Positions 27,193-36,220 of a stretch of 64,000 nt of DNA are shown one piece after another (positions within the stretch are counted from its first letter, which is position 1; the number at the start of each line of letters is the position of its first letter). The position numbers and the translations under genes are program-made. Source of the DNA: Rhizobium sp. BK650 (lineage in GTDB: Bacteria > Pseudomonadota > Alphaproteobacteria > Rhizobiales > Rhizobiaceae); contig NZ_JACIBK010000002.1 of the NCBI RefSeq assembly GCF_014195325.1, positions 124,001 to 188,000 on the forward strand, in the 5' to 3' direction. The notes beneath the pieces were generated by a model. It worked only from the letters and a program-made list of their open reading frames with translations, was not told the DNA's origin and made no database searches.

Positions 27193-27218
27193 TTTCAACA
27201 ATCCTTGAATCATTGAAA
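27193..27218. promoter_or_regulatory. candidate ArsR operator
   Basis: TTTCAA (27193-27198) and TTGAAA (27213-27218) form an inverted repeat, with an additional TTGAA at 27205-27209. It lies in the 42 bp between arsR and the divergent DUF6428-like gene, so one site could control both. Confidence 0.65.
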
Positions 27219-27233
27219 CGAGGGATAGCGCAA

Positions 27234-27752
27234 ATGAACGCGATCGACAACGGCAAAATGCGGAAGGAAGACATCTCCCTCGGCGAATTGATGAGCATCC
27301 TGTCCGCCGCCATGGATTCGCCGCTGATCTTTTATTACGGCGGCCATCCGGTGAAGCCGGGCTATCACGTGACCGAGGTCAAGGCCGGGCGGCTTTCGGC
27401 GCTCGATTGCGGCGCCAATCCGGAAGCCTGGAGTGAAATCTTCATCCAGCTCTGGGATATCGAAGAGAACGACCGCACCCATATGCCATCAGGCAAATTC
27501 CATGCGATCATCCGCAAGGTGACGGAGCATGTGGCGCTCGACGATTCCGCCAGGCTGACCTTCGAAGTCAGCGACGGCGCGCAGCCGATGCAGCTCTATT
27601 GCGCGTCCATGCCGATTTTGCGCGCCGGCGCCATCCATGTCGAGCTCGTAGCCCGCCCGGCAAGCTGCAAGCCGCGCGACCGCTGGCTCGCCGAGCAGGC
27701 GCAGGCATCCGCCTGCTGCGGACCTTCGGCCGGCGCCAAATGCTGCAGTTGA
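27234..27752 (+). CDS. DUF6428-like protein divergent from arsR
   Basis: 172 residues from the ATG at 27234 (MNAIDNGKMRKEDISLGELMSIL). Soluble, with a central FYYGGHPVKPGYHVTEVKAG segment, a cysteine in SALDCGANPEAW, and a striking cysteine-rich end (ACCGP...KCCS). Proteins of this type are, as I recall, encoded beside arsR/arsC genes and annotated as DUF6428. The role is unknown. Vicinal cysteine pairs could bind arsenite. It shares the candidate ArsR operator, so co-induction with the ars operon is inferred. The frame is open far upstream through arsR on the other strand, which is chance. Confidence 0.82.
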   Translation: MNAIDNGKMRKEDISLGELMSILSAAMDSPLIFYYGGHPVKPGYHVTEVKAGRLSALDCGANPEAWSEIFIQLWDIEENDRTHMPSGKFHAIIRKVTEHVALDDSARLTFEVSDGAQPMQLYCASMPILRAGAIHVELVARPASCKPRDRWLAEQAQASACCGPSAGAKCCS

Positions 27753-27896
27753 GCTGCTGCGGCTGAACCGTCCCCTATGGATCCTGTGGGGCCGCAAAAC
27801 CTAACCGCCCCGACTTTCTCCCGCCGTCTGTCTCGGACTCAACCTTTCTCTGTGATGGTCTCCGTGATCATCGACATCAGGCGAAAGGCTGCATCA

Positions 27897-30800
27897 GTGG
27901 TGAAAGTCCCCCTCTATCAGGAAAATCAGGACCGCGTCGCGCTGCGGCCGGAATATACCGAAACCCTTGCCGGCGGCGCGACGGCGGATGCCTTCGGCTC
28001 GGCGATCGGCAAGGGGCTGCAATCCGTGGCCAGCGGCATGGAGACCGCCGCCGAAGCCGTGCAGCGTGTCCAGGAGATGCGCGACGACGCCGTCGTCAGC
28101 GATGCCGCCAACCGATGGCTGCAGCAAAAGGACAAGCTTCTTTACGATGCCGATACCGGCTATGCGAATGCCGAGGGCCGGCAGGCGGTCGAAGGGTTCG
28201 ATGCCTATCGCAAGAGCGTGGAAAGCCTGAAAGGCAATATCGCCGCCAAGATGTCGCCGGCGCAAAAAGAGCGGTTCGACAGGCAGGTCGCTCCTTTCGA
28301 AATCGATGCGCTGCGCTCCGGCGTGATCAGGAAATCCGAAGAGACCAAGAAATGGCTGGTGCAGGAACACACGGCGGCGGCCGAAAATTTTTCGCTTCAG
28401 GCCATCCAGACGCCTGACGACGAGGCGCGCTGGAACGGCTACGTCGGCCTCGGCGTCAAGGAGCTCGATGCCCGCGGCGCCAAGGAAGGCTGGGGCAAGG
28501 AGCGGGCAGAGCTGGAGCGGACGACCTATATCAGCAATGCGCGCCTGCAAACTGCCCTGCACATTGGCGAAAGCGACGCGATCAAGGCCGCCGGATATGC
28601 GACCCGCCATGCTGCCGACATCACCCCGCAGGACCATATGGTGCTGCTCGACAGGCTGAAACCCGATCTGAAGCGGGCGGCGGGGGCGGATGCGGCGCAT
28701 TTCAACGCTTCCAATCCCGCGCCGGGCCAGTTTGCGGCAACCGGCCTCAGCCATGATCAGTATGCGCTGCTCTCCGTCATATCAGGCACGGAATCGCCGG
28801 CATACGACATGATGAACGGCGGCCAGCGCATCAGCGATTATGCCGCCCATCCGGGGTTCATTGGCGCCGGCGGCACGACGACGGCAACCGGCCGCTACCA
28901 GATCGTCAGGGGAACGTGGGAGCGGGCCGCAACGGCGCTCGGCCTGACGGATTTTTCCCCCGCCTCGCAGGACCGCGCCGCCGCCTGGATCGCGCAGGCC
29001 GATTACCGCACGAATGCCGGCCGCGATCTGGCGCGCGATATCGCCGACGGCAATTTCGCTTCGATCCGCCGCAATCTGGCGACGACATGGGAAGGTCTGA
29101 AGAAGATTTCCGACGAGGAATTTGCGAGACGCCTGGCGGCCGCAAGGTTGGCGCCGCTGGCGGCTCCTGCAGCGGCGGGGGCTGTTCCGGGAGGTGCTTC
29201 TGCGGGGGCTTCTGCTCCGCAGCCTGCGGCGACCGGCACTTCCGCAGCACCTGTCGCGCCCGGCGCTTCCGCCACGACGTCAGGTGCAGAAGCGCCGCCG
29301 CAGCCTGCCGGACCGCAATTCTCCCCGGCCGTCGAAAGCGCCCTCAGCGCCCTGCCGCCGGCCTATGCCGCCGAGATCCGCGAAAGTGCGGCCGATGCCA
29401 TGCGCGACGCCGAAATGCAGCAGACGTTGCGGGAAAAGGCGATGCAGGTGGCCCAGGCCGAGGCTTATCGCCAGCGTATCGACAATGGTGATAGCACGCT
29501 GACGCCCCGCGACATCAAGGAGGATACGGTCGTCGATGCCGGCGACAAGGCCGCGTTGATCGGCACTCTCGACGAGAAGAAGAAGGAGGCGCTGGCGACG
29601 AGCCTCAATGTTGCGGCGTTCCATGCTGGCAAGCTCGCCATTGATGTCTATACCGATGAAGGCCGCAAGGCCAATGACGGCGTCTGGGCCGCGATCTCCG
29701 CGCATCTTGACGAGCCATCGCAACGCGATCCGCTGCTGCTCAACCTGATCCGCCAGACGGGCGCGGTGCCGACTGCGGTCTTCGATGATCTGCGCCTCAA
29801 GCTGACGCGCGGTAAACTCGACGGCGTACGCGAGGCGCTCGATCTGGGAAACCGGATTTCGCTCGTCGATCCCGGCGCGCTGGCGCGTGTGACGGACGGC
29901 TCGAAAATCGCCGACGATGTGGTCCTCTATTCCCACTACCTTAACAGCATCGGCCTGACGCCGGATGAAGCCGCGAAGCGGGTTATCGATCAAAAGGATC
30001 CCGAAGCGGTTCGAAGGCGTGCGGCACTGATGGATGATCCGGGGATGAAGTTTACGATCGACGCTATGGCGCGCACGGAGAATATCCAGTGGCTCTTCCG
30101 AAAGACCTGGTCCTCCATCCCTCCCCGTTTGGGCAACAGCCGGCAACAGGAGGCGACGCTCGTCAGCGACTACAAGGAAATACTGGCAGATAGCATTTCC
30201 GATGCCAATGCCCACTGGAACTTCGAGTCGGCGCAGATACTCGCGAGCGATCGCATCCAGCGCCGCTACGGCACGTCCGAATTCTCACCGGAGGGGTCGA
30301 ATGTCGTCACCTATCTGCCACCCGAAAAGACCTACCCGCCCGATGCTGCCGGTTCTTACACCTATATCAGGGAGCAGCTGAACGCCTTTCTTGCCGCCGA
30401 AGGCATAACGCATGGCGGTGCCTTCCTCACCGCCGACAAGGACACTGAACATGACGTGGCCGTCGGCGCCCCGCGGCGTTATCAGGTTTACTACAAGGGT
30501 GAAAACGGCGACCTGCTGCATTACCGCAAGCAGTTCACACCCAAGCCGCCGAACCCCGGGCAGGTCGAGGCCGCGAGGAGGGCAGCGCTTGCCGGCCTGG
30601 AGGCCGAACGCCTGGAGAACCCCGACGTGCAGCAGGAACTCGGTGCCGAGCGGAAGAGGGCGATCGATGAGATGCTCGCCTGGCCGCTGAATATACCCGC
30701 GTCGTCATCGCCTGGTTCCACACCGGCATTTCCTGATGCCGGGCCGTTACCCAAGACGAAGAGGAACGGGCCGTTGAACAAGACGAAGAGAAAGAACTGA
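27897..30800 (+). CDS. large phage-virion-like protein with muramidase-type domain
   Basis: About 967 residues if started at GTG 27897 (MVKVPLYQENQDRVALRPEY); the frame is also open from ATG 27855 and 27777, but these lack ribosome sites. The opening is typical of structural phage proteins. Coiled, Gln/Glu-rich helices fill residues 30-250. At about 282-395 there is a lysozyme-like domain (LLSVISGTESPAYDMMNGG, then GRYQIVRGTWERAATALG), followed by an Ala/Pro-rich linker and further helical regions. This layout fits an internal (ejection) virion protein that opens peptidoglycan during DNA entry. No capsid, terminase or tail genes are found nearby. It is coupled to the next large gene. Confidence 0.75.
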   Translation: MVKVPLYQENQDRVALRPEYTETLAGGATADAFGSAIGKGLQSVASGMETAAEAVQRVQEMRDDAVVSDAANRWLQQKDKLLYDADTGYANAEGRQAVEGFDAYRKSVESLKGNIAAKMSPAQKERFDRQVAPFEIDALRSGVIRKSEETKKWLVQEHTAAAENFSLQAIQTPDDEARWNGYVGLGVKELDARGAKEGWGKERAELERTTYISNARLQTALHIGESDAIKAAGYATRHAADITPQDHMVLLDRLKPDLKRAAGADAAHFNASNPAPGQFAATGLSHDQYALLSVISGTESPAYDMMNGGQRISDYAAHPGFIGAGGTTTATGRYQIVRGTWERAATALGLTDFSPASQDRAAAWIAQADYRTNAGRDLARDIADGNFASIRRNLATTWEGLKKISDEEFARRLAAARLAPLAAPAAAGAVPGGASAGASAPQPAATGTSAAPVAPGASATTSGAEAPPQPAGPQFSPAVESALSALPPAYAAEIRESAADAMRDAEMQQTLREKAMQVAQAEAYRQRIDNGDSTLTPRDIKEDTVVDAGDKAALIGTLDEKKKEALATSLNVAAFHAGKLAIDVYTDEGRKANDGVWAAISAHLDEPSQRDPLLLNLIRQTGAVPTAVFDDLRLKLTRGKLDGVREALDLGNRISLVDPGALARVTDGSKIADDVVLYSHYLNSIGLTPDEAAKRVIDQKDPEAVRRRAALMDDPGMKFTIDAMARTENIQWLFRKTWSSIPPRLGNSRQQEATLVSDYKEILADSISDANAHWNFESAQILASDRIQRRYGTSEFSPEGSNVVTYLPPEKTYPPDAAGSYTYIREQLNAFLAAEGITHGGAFLTADKDTEHDVAVGAPRRYQVYYKGENGDLLHYRKQFTPKPPNPGQVEAARRAALAGLEAERLENPDVQQELGAERKRAIDEMLAWPLNIPASSSPGSTPAFPDAGPLPKTKRNGPLNKTKRKN

Positions 30801-30803
30801 TCC

Positions 30804-33800
30804 ATGCCATCAGCTGAAAACCGGGCGCAGCCCGCCGTATCTCCCGCTGCCGACATGCAGCAGATCAGTGCAGCCGGAACCGATAAGAGCGGCGCGGCCT
30901 TTGGCCGGGGTAACCCTGTCGATTACTTCTTTGCCTCCGACATGCTCTATCGGCATGCCAGAGGTGTCTTTGCGCGCACAGACCCCGATTTCCGCCCGTT
31001 CGACCCGGAAAATGTCAGGGGTTACGAGCAATATGCGGATCGCTTCCTCGATGTCTTCAACAAAAAGGCGATGGACGCCGTCAAGGCTGAGATCGATCAG
31101 GAAAACAGCGAACGCAAGGTTTTGGAACGGGCCGGCTGGGTCGGTGTGAGTCTCGGCTCCCCGGCAGGCACGCTCGATCCGACGATTTTTCTTCCGGGCG
31201 GCGCGCTGGTGAACGCCAGCAAGGAATTGCGCACCGTCGACGAGTCGCTGAAGAATATCGGCGGCTCCGCACTTCTGTTTGGCGCGTTGGGCGGCCGTGG
31301 AATTGCGCCGATGACGAGCCTGGAACACGAAGCCGCCGCGCGTGCCTTCGATGCCGTCAAGGCGCCGGATTTCGATGCGGAGACGAATGCGCTTCATGCG
31401 GAAATGGCGGCCTATTCCATTCCCGCGCCCGCCGCTGACGCCGCCCCGCGGCCGGCCCCATCCGCCGATCTCCCGGTTGCCGGGGATGCGGCCCCGGATG
31501 CAGCAAAGCCAACGGCAGCGGCCACGGCACCAACAACCGCGGAGGCCACCGCCGCGCTCAACCCGCTGCTGCGAGCGCTGCACAGCCCTTCCGCCGCAGT
31601 GCGCGAGATCGGCGCGCAGATGATGGAAGACCCTATTTATCTGACGAAGACAGTGCCGGGTCAGGCCGAGGCCGGGGCTATCGCCGGCGAGCGCGCTGCC
31701 GCCGCCGGCACGAACCTATCCGAATTTGTCCGCGCCGCCGTCGACAAGGCGGTCGAGGCTCAGCGCGCCGCCTATCTCAATGCCCGCAAGGCGGGCGTGC
31801 CGTTGAGGGAAAGCGAATTCTATCAGCAAGTCGGCCGCGTCATGCGTGGCGGCGGCAAGAGCGATATTCCCGGTGTGGCAGAGGCCGCCGATGCATGGCG
31901 CTCCCATATCATCGAGCCGCTGGCGAAACGGGCGGTCGATGCCGGGCTGCTGCCTGAAGATATCGATCCCGCCGCGGCCGGCCCCTATTTCTCGCGCCTA
32001 TGGAACCGCGAGGCGCTCGAAGCCGGCGAACAGGAATTCAAGGACGGCCTGCGCGGCTTTGTCGACGGGCAGGTCTCGGCCGCAATGGCGCGCGAGGCGG
32101 CTGAGACCATGGCAAGCGACATGGCCGGAGATACGGCAAGTGGCGCGGCCAACAGCATGGCAAACGACACGACAAGTAGCGCAGCAAGCGGCAAGGACGG
32201 CCTGTCCCATCTCGCCAGCCACTTGGTCAAACATCTCGGCGATGTCACCGCCGAGCAATTCGAGACGGGCTTCTATAAGCTCGCCATCGGCCTTGCTGGC
32301 AGCGCCGATGATGATGCCGGCCCCGATCATACCGGCCCTGATCAGACCGCAAAGCCCGATGGGAGTAACGATCAGGCCGCTGCCACCCCGTTCCAATTCC
32401 CCGACGATGCCGCCCGCGCCGCCTATGTCGATGGCATCGTCGATGATGTCTATGACCGGCTGACGGGGCGGGCCGCAGACGGCTTGCAGCCGGAGGATGC
32501 CAGCCTTGCCGCCCACGGCCCGCTGAAGGGGCGCAGCTTCGACATTCCCGACGCGCTCGTCGAAAAATTCCTGGACCACGACTCCGATCGCATCGGCCGC
32601 CGCTACGCCCGCGTGATGGCCGGCAATATCGACCTTGCCGAACGTTTCGGCTCGCCTTGCATGACGGAGGCCTTCGAGCGCGTGCGGCAGGATTATGCCG
32701 GGCTGCGGGTGCAAGCGGGTGACGATCCGGCAGCCCTGAAAGGTCTTGACGAGCGCGAGCGCGCCGATATCGCCGACCTGCAATCCGTGCACGACATGCT
32801 GCGTGGCAATGACCGGCCGGAGATCGGCAATGCGAGCTGGAGGCAGGTTCTCGCCGGCGCCGGTGCGTTCGACTATATGCGCGCCATGGGCGGCGCGGTG
32901 ATCGGCTCGCTTGCCGATGCCGTGCGCCCGACCATCGTGTACGGGCTTTCCACCTATATCCGGCCCGGGCTTGCGCCGATGCTGCGCGGCGTGACAGCCG
33001 CCGGCCTCGGCGGGAAGGAGGCGCAGCTTGCCGGCGCGATCGGCGAAAAGATCCTCGCCTCCCGCATGGCCTCGCTCGCCGGGATCACCGATCCCTATGC
33101 ACACGGCCCCGTCTTCGCCCGCTTCCTCGGCAATCTGGCTTCTGGCATCCCGCGCCTGACCGGCCTGATGCATTGGGACGATTTTCAGAAAACGCTCGCC
33201 GCGCAAATCATTGAGAACCGCATTCTGGCGAATGCCGAAAAAGCGGCAAAAGGCGGCTTCGCCTCCCTGCCGTCAGGCGAGCGGGACTATATGGACCTGC
33301 TCGGCATCGGCGGCCGGCGCGCCCAAGAGCTCGGCCGGTTCTTTACCATCCACGGCGAAACGCTCGATGGCGTCAGGCTCGCCAATACCCACGCTTGGGG
33401 CGACGACGCGGCCTCCACCGCCACCCGCCGCGCCTACCGCGCCGCGGTCAACAAGGATGCCGGTTCCATCGTCACCGAGGACGCCGGCGGCGGCGTGCCG
33501 CTCTTCGCCTCAACCCCGCTCGGCCGCGCCCTCAAGAGGTTCGTATATTTCGCTCTTGCCTCCAATCAGAGCGTGCTGATCCACGGGCTTCCCGAAGACA
33601 GAACCCGCCTTGCCGGCGGCATCGTCGGCATGACGGCGATCGGCGCCTTCCTCTATGCGCTCAAGCAGCTGGAAGCGGGCCACGCGCTTCCCGACGATCC
33701 CGGTATCTGGGCAACGGAGGGCCTCAACCGCTCCGGCCTCTTCGCCGTCGGCTTCGAGCTCAACAACGCGCTCGAAAAACTAGGCCCTCCCGGTCCGGGA

Positions 33801-33989
33801 GCCGGCGCATCCGCGCTCTTTCCCAATGCCGGCCGGAACGCGCCGGCCGGCCGCTCCGACGCCGCCAACGCCTCCGGCATCAGGCAAGGCACGCCCCTCC
33901 GGCCGCCGGCCTTTGCGAGCCTGCCTTACTGGCGCTGGCTGATCGATGAGGTGCTGACGCCGGAGATGGCGGAGGCTGTTCGCCGCTGA
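30804..33989 (+). CDS. very large phage-virion-like protein, possible ejection protein
   Basis: 1061 residues starting 3 bp after the preceding stop. It opens with a disordered part, then NPVDYFFASDMLYRHARGV. It has small hydrophobic stretches (IGGSALLFGALGG), a low-complexity Ala/Ser/Thr/Met segment at about 425-460 (imperfect repeats of MASDMAGDTASGAANSM type), and long helical regions. There is no enzyme motif I can name. Size, pairing and composition resemble the giant internal virion proteins of podovirus-like phages. It may be a prophage remnant or a conserved domesticated pair. Codon use is like the host, so the pair is old or adapted. Confidence 0.65.
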   Translation: MPSAENRAQPAVSPAADMQQISAAGTDKSGAAFGRGNPVDYFFASDMLYRHARGVFARTDPDFRPFDPENVRGYEQYADRFLDVFNKKAMDAVKAEIDQENSERKVLERAGWVGVSLGSPAGTLDPTIFLPGGALVNASKELRTVDESLKNIGGSALLFGALGGRGIAPMTSLEHEAAARAFDAVKAPDFDAETNALHAEMAAYSIPAPAADAAPRPAPSADLPVAGDAAPDAAKPTAAATAPTTAEATAALNPLLRALHSPSAAVREIGAQMMEDPIYLTKTVPGQAEAGAIAGERAAAAGTNLSEFVRAAVDKAVEAQRAAYLNARKAGVPLRESEFYQQVGRVMRGGGKSDIPGVAEAADAWRSHIIEPLAKRAVDAGLLPEDIDPAAAGPYFSRLWNREALEAGEQEFKDGLRGFVDGQVSAAMAREAAETMASDMAGDTASGAANSMANDTTSSAASGKDGLSHLASHLVKHLGDVTAEQFETGFYKLAIGLAGSADDDAGPDHTGPDQTAKPDGSNDQAAATPFQFPDDAARAAYVDGIVDDVYDRLTGRAADGLQPEDASLAAHGPLKGRSFDIPDALVEKFLDHDSDRIGRRYARVMAGNIDLAERFGSPCMTEAFERVRQDYAGLRVQAGDDPAALKGLDERERADIADLQSVHDMLRGNDRPEIGNASWRQVLAGAGAFDYMRAMGGAVIGSLADAVRPTIVYGLSTYIRPGLAPMLRGVTAAGLGGKEAQLAGAIGEKILASRMASLAGITDPYAHGPVFARFLGNLASGIPRLTGLMHWDDFQKTLAAQIIENRILANAEKAAKGGFASLPSGERDYMDLLGIGGRRAQELGRFFTIHGETLDGVRLANTHAWGDDAASTATRRAYRAAVNKDAGSIVTEDAGGGVPLFASTPLGRALKRFVYFALASNQSVLIHGLPEDRTRLAGGIVGMTAIGAFLYALKQLEAGHALPDDPGIWATEGLNRSGLFAVGFELNNALEKLGPPGPGAGASALFPNAGRNAPAGRSDAANASGIRQGTPLRPPAFASLPYWRWLIDEVLTPEMAEAVRR

Positions 33990-34035
33990 TGCGGCCGGCT
34001 GCCGCTGCTTAGCGCGAACCTGGCTAAAAAAGAGA

Positions 34036-34076
34036 GGAGAAGAGACCTGCAACAGGAAACAAAAGGCCTCTTCTCC
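34036..34076. repeat. hairpin after the virion-like genes
   Basis: GGAGAAGAG (34036-34044) and CTCTTCTCC (34068-34076) form a perfect 9-bp inverted repeat 46 bp after the stop. No T-run follows on the + strand, so a classical terminator is not certain. Confidence 0.45.
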
Positions 34077-34267
34077 CGCTGAGTTTGCAGCATCAGCGAA
34101 TGGTAGCTAGGGTGCCGGCCGCCAATGTCGACTGTTCGTCCGCTAGCGTACAGACCAGCGCCTCCACCCGCAAAGAACGGGTTCTGTCATTCCGCCGATA
34201 CCGTCCTATATCTTCAATACCGGAGCAGACCACCGCACACCGGACGCCCTCCCGCAGACGGTGTCGC

Positions 34268-34444
34268 ATGGCATATGAAGCAGACATGGTAATCGTGTGG
34301 GATCAGATCTCGCGAGGAGTAGCGGTGGTCTTTCGGGGCAAGCCGCACTATCTGGAAGGGCCTTTCCCGGACCGAAAAACCGGAATCCATGCTGCAGAAT
34401 GGTACTGCTCCCGCCTGGGATGGCGTGACGCAAGCGCCAAATGA
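34268..34444 (+). CDS. small hypothetical protein
   Basis: 58 residues from the ATG at 34268 (MAYEADMVIVWDQISRGVAVVFRG). It is compact, with PHYLEGPFPDRKTGIHAAEWYCSRLGW, and looks like a folded small protein rather than a chance frame. No family is recognised and no ribosome site is strong. It stands alone between the virion-like genes and a small opposite-strand gene. Confidence 0.5.
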   Translation: MAYEADMVIVWDQISRGVAVVFRGKPHYLEGPFPDRKTGIHAAEWYCSRLGWRDASAK

Positions 34445-34552
34445 TGTCGGGTGCCTGTCCCCATCGTCATCCGAGCGAGAACGAATGCCCGCACGACCTA
34501 CCCGCTTTCCAGGCGGGGCGAGTCTGGGAGATGCTTCCAGAAGAGGGGTTTT

Positions 34553-34759
34553 CTACTTCGATAGCCAGCTTTCGAAATAGTGGCGAACAGCCGCGCCCGC
34601 GCCGAAATGATCGGTCGTATCCAGCCTAGCAACCGCGCCGCGCACGACGTCAGCCATGACGGCAGCAGGCACGATGCCGGACTTGACCAGCGATTGAAAC
34701 AGTTCCTCCACCACAATGATCGTCCCGATCGCTTCGTCCTCAGCCTTGAAATTCGTCAT
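34553..34759 (-). CDS. small conserved-type hypothetical protein
   Basis: 68 residues, beginning MTNFKAEDEAIGTIIVVEELFQSL, with helices and a final DHFGAGAAVRHYFESWLSK. The amino-acid composition is that of a real small soluble protein, and GGGGAGC precedes the ATG at 34759. Function unknown. It is convergent with the 58-residue gene. Confidence 0.6.
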   Translation of the reverse strand: MTNFKAEDEAIGTIIVVEELFQSLVKSGIVPAAVMADVVRGAVARLDTTDHFGAGAAVRHYFESWLSK

Positions 34760-35062
34760 TGCTGGGCTCCCCGGTTGTGTCGTTGGGAAGTGGCTATGTA
34801 TCGAAAGTCTGGGGCATCTTGGCGACTTCGGGACAGGCTCAAAAGGGCTTGGTCTAGCGGGACCTCGACATCACGCCACCAGTTCGAAATATTGCGCTCG
34901 ACAACAGGGAAGCCGATGCTCACTTCTTTGAAAGCGTGAGAAGGAAAGGACTCTAACCGTTAAGCTTGGCCGCAACGGAAGTCAGTACGGATGTTGTGGA
35001 GACTACATTGCGGATCAGCAGAGTAGTAGAGTCAAATCTCACGCTGATTCGAAGGTGCTGTT
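34760..35062. other. intergenic, nothing recognised
   Basis: About 300 bp of mixed composition with no convincing coding frame, hairpin or promoter. Base composition drops in GC toward the DUF3800 gene. Confidence 0.6.
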
Positions 35063-35836
35063 TTGGAATTTGGCGAATATATTGTGTACGACGAAAGCGG
35101 CGACCATAGCATGACGTCAATTGATGGGAATTATCCGATATTCTCGCTTGCGTTTTGCATTTTTAAGAAAAGCGACTACGTCCTCATCGCCGTTCCTGCC
35201 ATGCAGGAATTCAAATTCAGGTGGTTTGGCCACGACACAGTAGTGATGCACGAGTCCGACATTGTGAAGAAACGAGGCCCGTTTCATTTCCTTCAGTACG
35301 ACAAGATTCGAGAGCGGTTCCTGGATGATCTGACCATGGTTATAAAGAACATGCCCATGACCGTCGTTGCGTCCGTCATCCGCAAGGAAAATTTGAAGAG
35401 ACGGTACGCGCGCCCAGACAACCCCTATCAGCTTGGCCTTCTTTTCTGCATGGAGAAGACGCATGCATTCATCAAGCATCAGGGAAACCACGAGCAGCGA
35501 TGTCATATTGTTTGCGAATCGCGCAGTCCCAAAGAAAAGGCGGGACAAGGCAAGGAGGATGCGGCCCTTGAGCTTGAATTCCGCAGAATTGCCGCTGGCG
35601 ACCATTATCTGCAGGGTGGTCGCGAAGAGTCAAAGATGCCGTGCTTAGATATTGTCTTCGCTTCCAAACTAGCGAATTCGACTGGCCTTCAGATTGCGGA
35701 CCTGATCGCACGTCCGATAGGCCTACGAGTTCTGAAGGGCGGTCAACCAAATAGGGCTTTCGACGTCATCAGCGGGAAACTCTGGAGAGGTCCGGTGGGG
35801 AAAAGCCAAGCTTTCGGCCTTAAAGTCTTCCCCTGA
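35063..35836 (+). CDS. DUF3800 domain protein
   Basis: 257 residues from a TTG at 35063, with GAAGG about 7-8 bp upstream; no earlier ATG is credible. The DUF3800 hallmarks are YIVYDESGDHSM at the N-terminus (the DESG acidic motif) and the late LANSTGLQIADLIARPIG. The family has an RNase H-like fold and is often found in phage and defence neighbourhoods; its activity is not established. GC is clearly lower than in the surroundings, which suggests recent transfer. It stands alone between small genes and the tRNA-Ser. Confidence 0.85.
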   Translation: MEFGEYIVYDESGDHSMTSIDGNYPIFSLAFCIFKKSDYVLIAVPAMQEFKFRWFGHDTVVMHESDIVKKRGPFHFLQYDKIRERFLDDLTMVIKNMPMTVVASVIRKENLKRRYARPDNPYQLGLLFCMEKTHAFIKHQGNHEQRCHIVCESRSPKEKAGQGKEDAALELEFRRIAAGDHYLQGGREESKMPCLDIVFASKLANSTGLQIADLIARPIGLRVLKGGQPNRAFDVISGKLWRGPVGKSQAFGLKVFP

Positions 35837-36130
35837 AAAGCGAAAGGCCCCGGTTAAACCGAGGCCACAACGCCGACCAGGAACGAACCCCAATCCATTT
35901 ACCTAAAGTATAAGCGTTTTTTGCCAAAAATCAAGCAGATTCAATAAGTTGCAGAAAATTCTGTTAAGTATATGTAAAGATTCGGATATCTGAACCGAGC
36001 GTTGCCGGACGCGATAGCACCGCGAAAGTTGACGTCCTGCTAAAAGTTTCAGCGGGCTTCCTTGATACTTCCCGGACAAAACGAGACCGAGATGGCCGAC
36101 AGTATTTTCAGCAAACTAGAGCAAACAAAA
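35837..36130. other. AT-richer intergenic region before tRNA-Ser
   Basis: A hairpin GGCCCCGGT/ACCGAGGCC (35847-35867, one mismatch) follows the DUF3800 stop but lacks a T-run. The rest is AT-rich, with no gene seen. It adjoins the 3' end of the tRNA gene, the side on which integrative elements usually insert. Confidence 0.5.
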
Positions 36131-36220
36131 TGGCGGACAGAGAGGGATTCGAACCCTCGGTACGCTTTCACGTACACACGCGTTCCAGGCGTGCGCCTTC
36201 AACCACTCGGCCACCTGTCC
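36131..36220 (-). tRNA. tRNA-Ser (anticodon GGA)
   Basis: Read on the - strand, the sequence starts GGACAGGTGGCCGAGTGG and ends in CTGTCCG plus an encoded CCA (36131-36133). The acceptor stem, D-loop, anticodon loop CTGGAAC (GGA), a long variable arm typical of tRNA-Ser, and the T-loop GGTTCGAATCC are all present. 90 nt including CCA. Confidence 0.97.

Noticed and set aside
34036..34076. Classical Rho-independent terminator after the virion-like genes
   Set aside because: Hairpin is real but not followed by a T-run on the + strand; listed only as a hairpin.
36131..36220. Duplicated tRNA-Ser 3' end as an att site
   Set aside because: I looked for a second copy of the T-arm/acceptor sequence in the window and found none.
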